Assembly (NCBI GenBank): GCA_033182465.1 | Contig: CP137329.1 | Span: 1 to 64,000 of the forward strand | Length of the DNA: 64,000 nucleotides | Direction of reading: 5' to 3' | DNA from: Sanghuangporus weigelae | Taxonomy: Eukaryota > Basidiomycota > Agaricomycetes > Hymenochaetales > Hymenochaetaceae | In this document: one piece after another, positions 34,601-45,800 of the stretch | Numbering within the stretch: the stretch's first letter is position 1 | Layout of the letters: the number at the start of each line of letters is the position of its first letter | The notes under the pieces: generated by a model | Told to the model about the DNA's origin: nothing | The model's input: the letters and a program-made list of their open reading frames with translations, nothing else | Databases searched by the model: none | Made by a program: the position numbers and the translations under genes

Positions 34601-36458
34601 AGAAACGCTCCTCGGATTAGAGCGGTCCCGATATCTCGAATTCATCTTGTTGAACCCTGATAAGCATTTAATATGGAAGGACTATACAGATGTGCGAGAA
34701 AAGACTTGCATTGTACTAGAGGTCGATAATTGTCGTCATTGTTGATATCCACCTCTTTCTCCTGGAACCGCTCCATAAGCTCTTTGACGGCAGTATCCTT
34801 CCTGCTTTTGTGGATAGTGATCGCTGGCTTCCCTGTGTCCTTTGGTATCCCTATCCAAGATAACAATGAGCAATCTTCAAATAAAGTCTGAAGATAGGAC
34901 AACATTGGAGTATCACGCTCGACGGAGCACCATCACAATTGTAGCGGAGGATGCCTTCAAGTTTTTTCTTCCTTGTATCTAACCGACGATCTGTAAGCAC
35001 CGTGACTATGTTATAATCGCTGGAATGACACACAATCAACCACTTGAGCGAAGGCGCCACCATCTTGGCCCCTCCTCGTAATCTCGGCCCAGCCGGGTCT
35101 AACCGTTTCCGTACTCAAAGTACGAGGTGCATGAAGGATGGTTTTTCGCTTATATTCAATCTTGCGACTATGGATCCAGCTTCTGAGCTTCTCTGCTGTT
35201 TCGTTGCGGTGATCCCCTATCGCCTCGTGGATTGTGGTTTCATCCGGACGTGACACTATATCGGCTTATCGGCGACTGTTCTGAAAACCCTGACACTAAA
35301 GGTAAAACTTACGTCTGAAGATCCACTTTTTTCCAGAAGCCTCGTCGACTGTCTTACGAAAGACTTTTGCGCCTGCGTAAAACTCTCTTCTACCTACCAC
35401 GTGAAATAAGCGCATCAGATAAACGGCCCTATCTATAACACAAGCAAACGAACAATGATCAATATCCTTCCAGACCTCGTTTCGTGTCCATGATGTGCTA
35501 TCGTAGTTCGTTTCAAATTCACCGAGATGTTTCTTCATTGCTTCAATGGCTTTCTCTTGGCTGCTTTCTTTAACTGACCAAGCACGGGTTCGATGATCGA
35601 CTATTTATACTTTGTGAGCTTCACATTGCGAATACCTCCCAGGAGCCGGCTAACCTCTGACTATCCATTTTCCATCGATGTCTTCTTTATACAGAATCTT
35701 TACTTTGTCATCTTTCAATTTGTCAATCGACATTTCATGCAACCTCAGGTACTCTTCTGTGAACATTGATTCCGGATTGAGGAGCTCTGAGGCGAGGGAT
35801 AAGTGCCATGAATCAGATCCACGTAGCATCCACGTACTTTCATACAGATCTTTGAACCGCTCGTCATCCTTCCTGGCAACCTTGTACTGTACTTCCTTTT
35901 TTATATGGCGGATTCCGTGATTGAGGTCTTGATGCTCTTCGGCTTTCCAGTGTACCTCGCGAGCTGGATGTTTCACTGAAAATGCAACGCATGAAGATAA
36001 TGCGGTATGAAGCAATGAAACAGAGAGCTTACTTCTAATTTCGAGCATATTGGTTGCTTCTCCTGGTCTTTTCGGCCTATAAATCAGCTGTCCGCCTTTG
36101 TATCCTTTCTTGTCGATTGCTTGGAGAATAGTAGGAAAGAGGTTTGGAGCGCTGAAATCAGTTTCTAAGCCTCCTCTCGAATGTAAGACTTACAGTTCAG
36201 GATTTTCTTGAATTTTCCTCCCTCCGTTTCTTTCGTCACTACTTTCCAGCCTTCGGGTATTGCCTGGTCCGTGGTTCGTGCTGAGGATGCGGTGTTGCTG
36301 CGGTGGGTGCGCTGGGAGGTATCAGAGCGATTGGAATGCTGAGAATTCATGCTGGAGGTCCTGTTTAGGCGATGGCCACTGATCGCACGTCGAACTCTCT
36401 CCCTACTGCGCTTCAAAGTATGTCTCAACTTTCCGCCGGGCATACAGAGCTGTGGCAA
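31612..36458 (-). CDS. Unrecognised large protein of about a dozen exon-encoded two-part repeats
   Basis: About 25 short exons on the minus strand join into one frame. It opens with a basic, Ser/Arg-rich leader (MPQLCMPGGKLRHTLKRSRE) and ends NRGTRDQ at 31612. The body alternates two exon-sized modules. Module A starts V-D/E-HP then GF or GI (VDHPIWGIQY, VEHPVIGFQVHGK, LEHPFWGFTKSGK, VDHPVIGFTTYGTK), has a helical middle, and ends in W-x(4)-L-x-G or EGGxFxxLL (TEGGKFKKIL, TEGGAFRDLL, QDGGAFAQVV). Module B is a short strand-like unit of the type FYRKKDDKYYLK (KVKILYKEDIDGKWIVR, YIDSSLFCRREGSNYTLK, DGFRILRKKDEDSV). Every intron traced is phase 1, so each exon is a symmetric unit. The first intron uses the acceptor before 36119. 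No signal peptide or membrane segment is seen. I do not recognise the family. Confidence 0.75.
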
Positions 36459-37158
36459 AGTTCTGATGTACAGATATGATGCAGAACGGTCGGTCTTTAA
36501 TGACCTGGCGCATGCAAAGCGGGAATTCTTGGGATGTCCCTCAAGTTAAGCACCCCAGATGTTGGGAATGCCGGGTTATCTTACCCAAAGCAAAAAGGGG
36601 ATACAGCAAAGTTGCAGCGAAGTAAAGAGCACATGGATGCAAAGTAGATCCTAGAGTGTGATTGAGAACGCCACATTTCCTTGTCGTATGGGATGGTCAG
36701 ATTGCCTACAAGTGGTTCTGAAACGTGATATCGGGTTCAAAATGTACATACTCTAGAATGTCCGGTTTTCTCGCAGAAATTGAACGCTCGATGGCCATGA
36801 ATACCCGTTCCATTTGAAAATTAGAGATGTCAAGTTTGCTCTTGACAATGAATATTGCAGTTAGGAATGATAGTTTCGAGTCAGTTGAGCCAGATTACGG
36901 CTTTCAAGAAGAGACGAGCATTAAGCATGGGTAGAAATATCATATTGAAAATTCACGTCGACGAAGATCGCCGAGTCTCGAAACTTGACGATAACACTCC
37001 AAATATATGGTCGCAAAGTTGTCATTTTGACAGGATACATGGAGAAGATGCGTACAACGCAGGAGAGGGGACAATAAAGGAAGGGGTAATGCGATCTGTG
37101 AAATGCAAGGTGACAAGAAGCAATAATGAGAGGGAAAACGAAGGAAAATGATGATAGG
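36459..37158. other. Intergenic stretch upstream of the repeat-protein gene
   Basis: About 700 bp without a recognised gene; it contains the presumed promoter of the repeat-protein gene and the 3' flank of the P1 gene. Confidence 0.5.
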
Positions 37159-37806
37159 TCAGTCGAAAAGACCGAAACCCTGTGGTAGATATCATCAAAT
37201 TCATCGTACATAAGAATCACAGTGCTACATGAACGCACCATATCCTCGTCACTCTCTTCTTTCTCCTCCTCCTTCTTCTTCTCTTCCTCTTTAGGTGCTT
37301 CAGCTGCGGTAGCAGATGCACCGCCAGCAGCAGACGCAGCAGCAACCGGTGCACCACCACCCGATCCAATATTGGATAGAAGCTCTTTCACATCCTTCCC
37401 TTCCAATGCCTTTGCGAGTAATGAAGCCCAGATAGGTTCGACTTCGACAGAGGCAGCGTTTGTCAAGGCTATGATCTTGTCTGCCTGTATAACCATATCA
37501 AAAACCTGCTACCTGATGCAGAAAGATGGTATTACACACAGTAATTTCGATGCCATCGTCGGCAAGAATGAGGGCGGCATACGATGTCGCAAGGTCTACG
37601 GAAGCCTGATAAACGGAAATTGAATGTCAGAAGTGGCCTAATAATTTCAAAAGAAAATGCGGCCGGGTCTTCTCCAAAGCACCGACCGAGTCCATCCATC
37701 ATTAGTCTCATCCATCCACCAAATAACCGTCCAATCAACCAATCAAATCATCTCCGACGAAGGAAAAGGACATGTTTAACCTAGAATCAGGCTGGATACA
37801 TACCAT
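37159..37806 (-). CDS. RPP1: 60S acidic ribosomal protein P1
   Basis: Ribosomal stalk protein that recruits translation factors. The coding exons join as M, then [62 protein letters not shown], a long Ala/Gly hinge, an acidic Lys/Glu tail and the conserved end ESDEDMGFGLFD. The final exon supplies GFGLFD and the stop (37159-37161). The first coding exon is the ATG alone (37804-37806): a donor GTATGT follows the start codon directly, and an intron of about 195 bp runs to ATCAG before GCTTCC. Introns near the start codon are common in ribosomal protein genes. It is divergent from ATG7. Confidence 0.93.
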
Positions 37807-38000
37807 TTAGACGATGATTGAGGACAGGAAACTGGCCCTTGCTACTTTTGAGAGTCGAGCGTTCGATGTCGTCGGTCGAGCACACTAGTTACCTCACGTG
37901 ACAAAGTCCCGAATGATCACGTGGCATGCGCATGGTCTTGCCCTAACCAACCACGATTGTTGTAGTGTCAGATAGACCTTCCTTCTATTCCAGCTCAACC
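37807..38000. promoter_or_regulatory. Divergent promoter RPP1/ATG7 with two CACGTG boxes
   Basis: A 194-bp region between two start codons. Perfect CACGTG palindromes lie at 37895-37900 and 37918-37923, 17 bp between their starts less than three helical turns apart. CACGTG is bound by bHLH factors in fungi; which factor acts here is unknown. Confidence 0.6.
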
Positions 38001-40585
38001 ATGGCGGATGACAGGAACTCCGTAGTGCAATTTACTCCATTTTCGTCGCTTGTCCAGCCCGCATTTTGGCACGAACTCACCCGTCTCAAGATCGACGTGC
38101 TTCGCCTTGCGGAGCACTCTCTACCAATTGCGGCAAGTTATGCCGTTGGACGCTCCGTCAAGGATCGGGAAACGGGAAAGGAAGTGGATCTTGGCTGCCA
38201 TATTACTCTTGGGGAAGACGCCTTTGATATGATTGCAGAGTGAGTCCAGAGGTATTGAAAGATATTGTATGTCTTATGTTGACTAATCCTAGACCACCGC
38301 AGCAATCTGTCCGATGCACAGGCACTTTCAAGAACTTCAACACCATAGAGGATTTTAAGGCGGCAGATAAAGCTGCTCTTTTTAATGAGGTCACTGACGA
38401 GGTTAGTAGTCCTGTATACATATTTATGCTGGACCCAAACGTCGTGGGGTCCAAAGCTCGTTGCATATCTCATAACATGTCTGTTCTCGACATGATACCT
38501 TTTTTATCACTACCTATTCTCGTTGTACTTGTCGTGTTTCTTCATGCAACGGTCTGCTTTATTTCTCTGCCATTTAATTCCGTATTTTACAGTACGCAGT
38601 CCTTATATGCGGTGCTCACTGAATGATGCCTAGATCTGGAACGCAGTGAAAGAGACCGGAGATATCTCTGCTCTGAACAAATTTCTTCTGATTACATTCG
38701 CGGACCTCAAGAAGTATAAGTATTATTATTGGTTCGCTTTTCCCGCCCTGGTCGCCAAACCGGCATGGTCTATCTCCGATCCAGGCTGGCATAGTGCGTC
38801 AGAAGTACTGGGTAGTTCGGCGCTTTCTTCAATTCATGCGAAGCTCTCACCTAAACTCCTCAACTATTTCCTCGCTCGCCCATCCGGTAACGATTATGAA
38901 GTTGCGCCGATATCAGAATTCGAGACTTTCTTTGCGAACATTCCAGCTTCGCAACAAACTGTTGGTTTCCTTGATCCATCTGCCAGTACCGAGCATCCTG
39001 GATGGCCTTTACGGAATGTTCTCGCTTATCTCCGGAGTTGGTACCTGACCAAAGGTCCCGCTTCGGTGCGGGTGCTATGCTGGCGGGATACAGAGCAGCC
39101 GCGGGATGGAGTATCTTGGAAGAGCCGATTTGGAGTCGTCGAGTGTCCTGCATCTGAATCATCTGGAAAGCCGAATGCAGTGGGGTGGGAGAAGAACACC
39201 TCTGGAAAGCTAGGTGCTCGGTTAGCTGATCTCGCACCTATGCTCGACCCACGACGGCTTGCTGAGCAAGCTGTTGATCTTAACTTGAAATTGATGCGCT
39301 GGCGCATTCTTCCGGCTTTGGACCTGGAGCGCGTTGCAGGGACCCGGTGTCTGCTGCTAGGCGCGGGTACGCTCGGTTGCTACGTTTCACGTGTCTTACT
39401 TGGATGGGGTGTGCGTGATATAACCCTCGTCGATTCTGGCAACGTGGCATTCAGCAATCCTGTTCGACAGCCGTTGTTTGAGTTTGAGGATTGTCTTCAG
39501 GGCGGGAAGCCAAAGGCGGCTTGTGCAGCAGACGCACTGAAGCGTATCTTTCCGGGAGTAAATGCGAAGGGTATCATGTTATCGATTCCGATGCCTGGCC
39601 ATCCGATTCCGCCTCAAAGCGTACGGCAAATTCGTCAAGATATCGCTCAATTGGAAACACTCATTTCTGAACATGATGCGATATTCTTGCTGATGGACTC
39701 AAGAGAGAGTCGGTGGCTACCAACAGTGATGGGAAAGGCAAAAGGAAAGGTGCGTGCGTACCTGGATATATAGATGTCATTATGCTCAAGGACTTTCATT
39801 CCAGATTGTACTGAATGCGGCCCTCGGATTTGACTCTTACCTTGTCATGCGCCACGGCGGTCGGGCATCGACAACGACTAAGCCTTCCAATCTTGGATGC
39901 TACTATTGCAATGATGTCGTTGCACCATCGGATGTACGCCGTCTCTAGCTCGTCTCATCGATCGTTACTCACATTACCCACTAAACTTCTAGTCGCTGAC
40001 GGATCGCACCTTGGACCAAATGTGCACGGTTACACGCCCAGGGTTGGCTGCTATCGCGTCTGCGACTGCCGTCGAGTTGCTCGTCTCAGTGTTGCAACAT
40101 CCCGCAGGGTTAGCATTCTATTCATTTCAACTGAAGCAAGCACGCCTAATTCTTTCCCGCCAGTGTGCATGCTCCCGCCCCTCCCGCAGACTTCCTCACA
40201 AAAGAGTATAATGACGAGGACGCAGAGAAGGGCGGATACAAAGGAGTTCTGGGCGTTGTCCCACACCAGCTTCGAGGTTTCCTCGCTCAATTCCGAACCT
40301 TGCCCATAGTCGGTGCAGCGTATGAAAGATGCACAGGATGTAGCGAAGCTGTACGTAGTTTGTTGATATCTTTCGAGCATGATGACAGTATTGGTTCTGA
40401 GCTTCATTTCTATATAGGTTTTACAAGCATACGAGAGAGAAGGTTTCGACATGCTGCTGAACGCATTCAATGATACTGGATATTTGGAACGCCTCACTGG
40501 GCTCGACAAGCTGCACAGCGAGGGTGAAGCTGCCCTTGAGGCGATAGAAGGTGTAGAATGGGACGATGAAGACGACGATATATGA
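38001..40585 (+). CDS. ATG7: Ubiquitin-like-modifier activating enzyme Atg7 (E1 for Atg8 and Atg12)
   Basis: Activates Atg8 and Atg12 with ATP during autophagy. The start is [16 protein letters not shown] at 38001 with context CAACCATGG; an in-frame ATG lies at 37965. The N-terminal domain includes [14 protein letters not shown]. The adenylation domain shows [47 protein letters not shown] and [13 protein letters not shown]. Zinc-type pairs are CYYCND and RCTGC. The catalytic Cys lies in [15 protein letters not shown], split by introns but in frame. The acidic end is WDDEDDDI. The stop is at 40583-40585. No lesion was found. Confidence 0.95.
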
Positions 40586-41245
40586 CTTCTTCCTTTACAG
40601 AATATTAATGATGAAAAGAAATGGATTTGGCAAATACAAGAAAAGATTGTATACCTCTTCCCCATGTATTAATATTTGTCGTGACGAAATCGAGAATTCT
40701 TTGTGTATTGAATAGATAATAGTTATACAATGATCTCACGGATCAAACCTATATTCCAGCTGAACCTTAAGGAACCCATCTGCTTTATGAGCGGTAGCAG
40801 ATTGCATGTTTCATTGCGAGGTCAAGATATGTAAGGTCCCTTCCTACAGCTACTTTGATATAAACCAAGTACGTGCTATGCCGGTGAAGAATAAAACTGC
40901 TATCCAAATTTTTTGCCATGTTGAATCATTGTTGACATTTGGAACGGAAACGGCGTAATACATGGCTTATGTCTGCGTCCGACTCTCAGCATTTGAACTC
41001 CGACCAATCTCGATGCTCTCAGACGTGTGCTTTGTTTTCCTTCCGCTATGTCCCAAGAGTCACCCTTGTCGGTAAACACTTTGAAGACCATTTGTTCCGC
41101 TTATTTAGTGACAAAAGGACCTACTTTATTCAACAATGATTTAATTCCAACACCAGCAATGAATCCCATGCCTGCCCTTCCTTTAGCGACTCGCTAATTT
41201 TCGACGCGGTATGTGCTCTGGTAAGGGAACAGACTCGTTCCATAT
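40586..41245. other. Intergenic stretch between ATG7 and the P450
   Basis: About 660 bp holding the ATG7 3' flank and the upstream region of the P450. No gene is recognised. Confidence 0.5.
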
Positions 41246-43331
41246 ATGTCTATCACTTATGACGTTTATTTGCAGGTCGTCCACGGAGTGTATGACCGGC
41301 TTGAAGCTGGACCTGCAAATCTAGCAGAGACATTCTTACTGCTCATAGGAATACCGGCGGTACCGCGCTACTTCCTAGCTGATCACATAGAGTCCATGCC
41401 TTTCTCTATCGTTATTGCTTACGGACTTTTCTATGCGGTTCTCATCCCATCGATCGTGCTCTATCGTATATCACCATTGCATCCGCTCGCAAAGTATCCT
41501 GGGCCACTACTCTTGAAGGCATCCAAGCTCGTCGGCATGTGCTTCGCATTGGGTGGGAAGCAACATGTGTACTTCAAGAGTTTGCATGATAAATACGGCC
41601 CTTTTGTGCGCATCGGTGAGTCCATTGTCTATGTCCTCGATCCAAACAAGTAGTAACCCATTAAGTAGGTCCCAATGAACTGCTAATAGCCGACGTTGAA
41701 GCCATTCCATCTATCCTTGGTTTGGATGGCATGAGGAAAGGCCCATGTGAGGATCTCGTTTAGTCCGAATCGTAATGCATTTAGATATACAATGCTTTGT
41801 TCCATTTCTAGTATGGTCAGCTTCTGCTAGGCCAGGAACAACACTGAGTCTTGTTGTCCTGCGGAACGTCGATCTACACAACGAGCGTCGTAAGCTGTGG
41901 AATCATGGATTTACTTCTGCATCCATCAAAGAGTTCCAGCCTGTGGTGGAGAGCAGAGTCCTCGAGCTGATAGGAGAGCTCAGCAAACGGGTTTCTCACA
42001 GCCCGGGGGGGAGAAGAGAAGTCCCTGGATCTTGCTTTATGGCTGTCCAATTTCTCGTGCGTAGGGCAAATTAAGGTGCTTTATTCTTGTGAGTTAACAG
42101 GCTTGTTAGGCATGACTTTTTGGGAGACATAGTGTAAGTACTTACAGATAGTGCTCCGTTGATGCTCTCGTTGTTCATATCTCAAAGATTCGGCAGTAGT
42201 CTTGGGCTCATGCAAAGCAGTGATGGAGACGGCATACGAAATGTAATTGAAGGCAATGTGAAGTAAGAAATTTCTTATTGCCAACTCGGATATGGTGATA
42301 TTCACATACTTGCGCCCGTTAGGGCTCTTGGGATTTTAGGGCAAATACCATGAGTCACAAGTCTGTTCCACAAAATGTCGGGGGTACCGAAAGGATAACG
42401 AAGCCTTCAGGAGTTGGCATTTCAGCACTATGTCATGCGCAAGGAGCAAGGGCCGACAAAGAGAGACCTGTTCCATTATATCGTAAGTTGCTTTCACTAT
42501 TTGTCCGTTCCTTGCCATTCATCAACTACTAGACCAATGAAGATGGGTTGGAAAAAGTAAAAACTCCACAGTATCAAAGCATGAACGATATTCTTGCAGC
42601 TGTCGTCGCTGGCGCAGATACTGCTTCAACCGTCTTAAGCGGTCTCTTCTTCCATCTCCTTCCAAATCCATCCACTTTTGATCGACTGAAAGTGGAAGTG
42701 GACTCGGAATTTCCTGTAACAGAGGGGGAACCATTTGACGTGGTTAGGCTTGCCAGGATGTCGTATCTCAACGCATGCATGTAAGCCAAATGTAATTTTC
42801 ACATTAAAGCAGTGCTAAATTACCTTCCCGTCTTAAAAACGAAGCGCTCCGCCTCCAGCCACCTGTACCTACCATGCTCCAGCGAAGCCCGTTTAAGGGC
42901 AGAGGAGGGAAGCCTGTCGCTGGAAGGTCAGTCCTTTGTTGCAAATGCTGCCAACATTTGGCTCTGACAACGCACTCTCAAGGTTTGTTCCAGAAAGTAC
43001 AGCAGTATACGTCCCACCGTACGTTCTTCATAGGGACCCACGCTACTTTTCGCCGTTTCCCGACTCATTCATCCCCGAGCGATGGATCGACGATAGTAAC
43101 AAGTTCACCACTAACACATCCGCATTCCTACCATTCTCCACAGGTCCGTCAAATTGCATCGGAAAGAATCTGGCCTTGCTGGATATGCGCATGGTGGTCG
43201 CGGCAATAGTTCAGAAATTTGATAATAGGTTTGTCGCTGATTACGATCCACGAAGGTGGGACGAAGAGCTTCAGGATTTCATGGCAATGAACGTCGGAAA
43301 GCTCCCGATTGCTCTAAATCCGAGGCAGTAA
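41246..43331 (+). pseudogene. Cytochrome P450, probably decayed
   Basis: A microsomal-type P450. The N-terminus has membrane-anchor-like hydrophobic stretches (FSIVIAYGLFYAVLIPSIVL) and then HPLAKYPGPLLLKASKL and YGPFVRIGPNELLIADVEAI. Later come ERRKLWNHGFTSASIKEFQ, the I-helix ILAAVVAGADTAST, the K-helix ExxR in NEALRLQPPVP, YVPPYVLHRDPRYFSPFPD, PERWI and the heme ligand loop FSTGPSNCIGK, so all the core P450 motifs exist. However, a run of seven G at about 42006-42012 puts the following, well-conserved EKSLDLALWLSNFS stretch one base out of frame. Between about 42360 and 42410 the frame also changes without a clear intron before LAFQHYVMRKEQGPTKRDLF. Two independent breaks suggest a pseudogene; the G run alone could be a sequencing error. 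It lies next to the transposon nest. Confidence 0.7.
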
Positions 43332-43606
43332 ATTTCTTCTGTTCTGTTCAATTACCTGATAGGGTCCGCTTTTATGAAGTTGACGTAGATCGTCCCTGAA
43401 TGTACATAAACCAAACAGTAAATGAGCCAGCGTTCCTTTCTCTAATGAATTCAAGAAAGCGGAATCCGTATGTTTTGAGTGTGTCGCAGTTTGTTTGTTT
43501 GAGTAGCTCAACGGAATATAATGGATATTGCTGATATAATAGAACTCCGATCGAATTCGCGCGCGAGCTTCCGTGTAACTCGATCGCCGGGAGGAGCCTC
43601 TAGATA
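43332..43606. other. P450 3' flank
   Basis: Downstream flank up to the TA (43605-43606) where the outer transposon begins; no gene is seen. Confidence 0.5.
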
Positions 43607-43729
43607 CAGTAATTCACCATTACTCCAAACACCAATCTGAAATTCCATATCCCTGCCTCCCGCCACAATATACTTCTAAGAATTTTGTATGGTTGTGAAG
43701 CCACATACTTACAGCCGTTTGCAAAAGTA

Positions 43730-44772
43730 ATGAGAATCACGTGATTTCACCACTTTTCTCGCCATGAGAGCCTCAAAACACAGATAAAATCATATCTCAC
43801 CCAAATCTCAACGGTTTCACATCATCTAAGTTGCTAAATTCATCTTTTCGAAAGGGCTTTCGCTTAAAGAAAACTGTAGAAAAAATAGAGTGAAAAATGA
43901 CCCTAAAATGGCGAAAATATCGGTTTTTGCCTCTTCCTTGCATGTGCAATTTTTTCTGTGATCCCTGCTGGTCCAGAACCTCCCCAAAGCTATCCAGAAT
44001 GATAATATGATTATAAAATGAATTTACAGACTGAGTTTGAGTTGAATTGTGTACCAGAATGTGCTGCTTTGAGCCATGCCTGAATCACTCAAAACTCATC
44101 ATTTCCCCCTAGCCTCCCAGGCTCCAGGAAAAATTCTTACAGGCCAGATTCATGCATGTAAATTCATTTTGGATATAATAGACTAGGTTTGTGTACTAGC
44201 TAAGGCCTCAGCATCCACTGGTGAGCTGGGCTGAACAAGTGATTCTGGTTGTATGCATCATTTTAGACAGCATCTTCCCAGCTCACCAGTGGATGCTGAG
44301 GCCTTAGCTAGTACACAAACCTAGTCTATTATATCCAAAATGAATTTACATGCATGAATCTGGCCTGTAAGAATTTTTCCTGGAGCCTGGGAGGCTAGGG
44401 GGAAATGATGAGTTTTGAGTGATTCAGGCATGGCTCAAAGCAGCACATTCTGGTACACAATTCAACTCAAACTCAGTCTGTAAATTCATTTTATAATCAT
44501 ATTATCATTCTGGATAGCTTTGGGGAGGTTCTGGACCAGCAGGGATCACAGAAAAAATTGCACATGCAAGGAAGAGGCAAAAACCGATATTTTCGCCATT
44601 TTAGGGTCATTTTTCACTCTATTTTTTCTACAGTTTTCTTTAAGCGAAAGCCCTTTCGAAAAGATGAATTTAGCAACTTAGATGATGTGAAACCGTTGAG
44701 ATTTGGGTGAGATATGATTTTATCTGTGTTTTGAGGCTCTCATGGCGAGAAAAGTAATCACGTGATTCTCAT
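43730..44772. mobile_element. 1.04-kb foldback/MITE element nested in the left arm
   Basis: Nearly perfect palindrome: two arms of about 500 bp around a spacer of roughly 45 bp near 44232-44280. The ends are ATGAGAATCACGTGATT and its inverse, flanked by TA (43728-43729 and 44773-44774). The right giant arm has the empty site, AAAAGTACAGCTAATTG, with a single TA, which proves a TA target duplication. The two halves differ by a small indel near the ends. It carries no coding sequence, so it is mobilised by another transposase. Confidence 0.92.
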
Positions 44773-45800
44773 TACAGCTAATTGCAAAATTGTTGGCAAT
44801 TTGGAAAATCACATGTATTTTTGATGCAAAGTGCATCCTGGATGAGCAAAAAAAAACAAAATAGCGAATATCTCAGTCAATACAGCACATAAAAATCTGA
44901 TATAACCATGTAAAAAACCTGCTCGAAAATGCGCTCCAGTACATATAAAAATGTCTGGGTTTTGTTGAGTATGTACTTCGCTACTAAAAAGATAGCATCA
45001 TAATGCTAAATCCTTGTCATGCCCTCCGTTCAGTGTAAAAATTGTAGCTTGCCCAACATCATCCGGAAAAATCTGATTCAAGTTTGATAAATCAGGCCAG
45101 CCCAGTGGGCACCTGTACGCAACTCCTCGAGGCTCCCTGACATGATTGTGGTAGTGAAACTGGGTGGTTTGTTGTCACTCCTGCTCACAGAACTCTCCCC
45201 TACTTCATTGCATCTGTCATAACTCACGCATTTGGACACCAAAAAATCTGATTGTTTCTGCTAAAAAGACAGCAGCATAGGCGCTTTCAGCCAAGACAGT
45301 AGCTGAGCTGACTTAGGCTTGGGTGTGGCTACATTACTTGTGCTATCTACCAATCAGACTTGAAACCACCCCGGTGACCATCCTCTGCTGAAATGTCACC
45401 CAAAATCATATCTGGGCGAGGGCGAACAAGGTCGGCTCAGCCATCATGCACTCCTGCTGCAACCAAACCGAGCGTGCCCACCAGGGCCGCAGAAACATCT
45501 CTCAGAGAAACACGAGTGTACGCACACGACGGTAGTCTTTTGTACGCAGCATCTCCTCGCACAGCAGCTCTCATCACTTGTCCACAGTTCCCTCCTCACC
45601 CTCACCAATCCCTCATCACCCACAGGCATGAGGGAACCCCCAGTTGTTGGGGACGGACCATCACAAGAGACGAGGCACCACGGCAAAGAGATAGGAGGCA
45701 GCGACGCATTTGAGGACTCACGTGTCGAGTCGCCACTTGATCTCGAGCCATCACCATCTTCACAGCCACCATCTCTACAGCTTATGTTGAGCATTCGTTC

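Noticed and set aside
36120-36194. Apparent frameshift between the first two exons of the repeat-protein gene
   Set aside because: An acceptor at TCTCCAAG (exon from 36119) after a strong pyrimidine tract restores the frame and gives a normal module B.
45393-45713. 106-residue ORF upstream of the transposase, mirrored at 59808-60128
   Set aside because: It may be a 5' exon, but I could not find splice signals that join it in frame; it is also one of the few places with amino-acid differences between arms.
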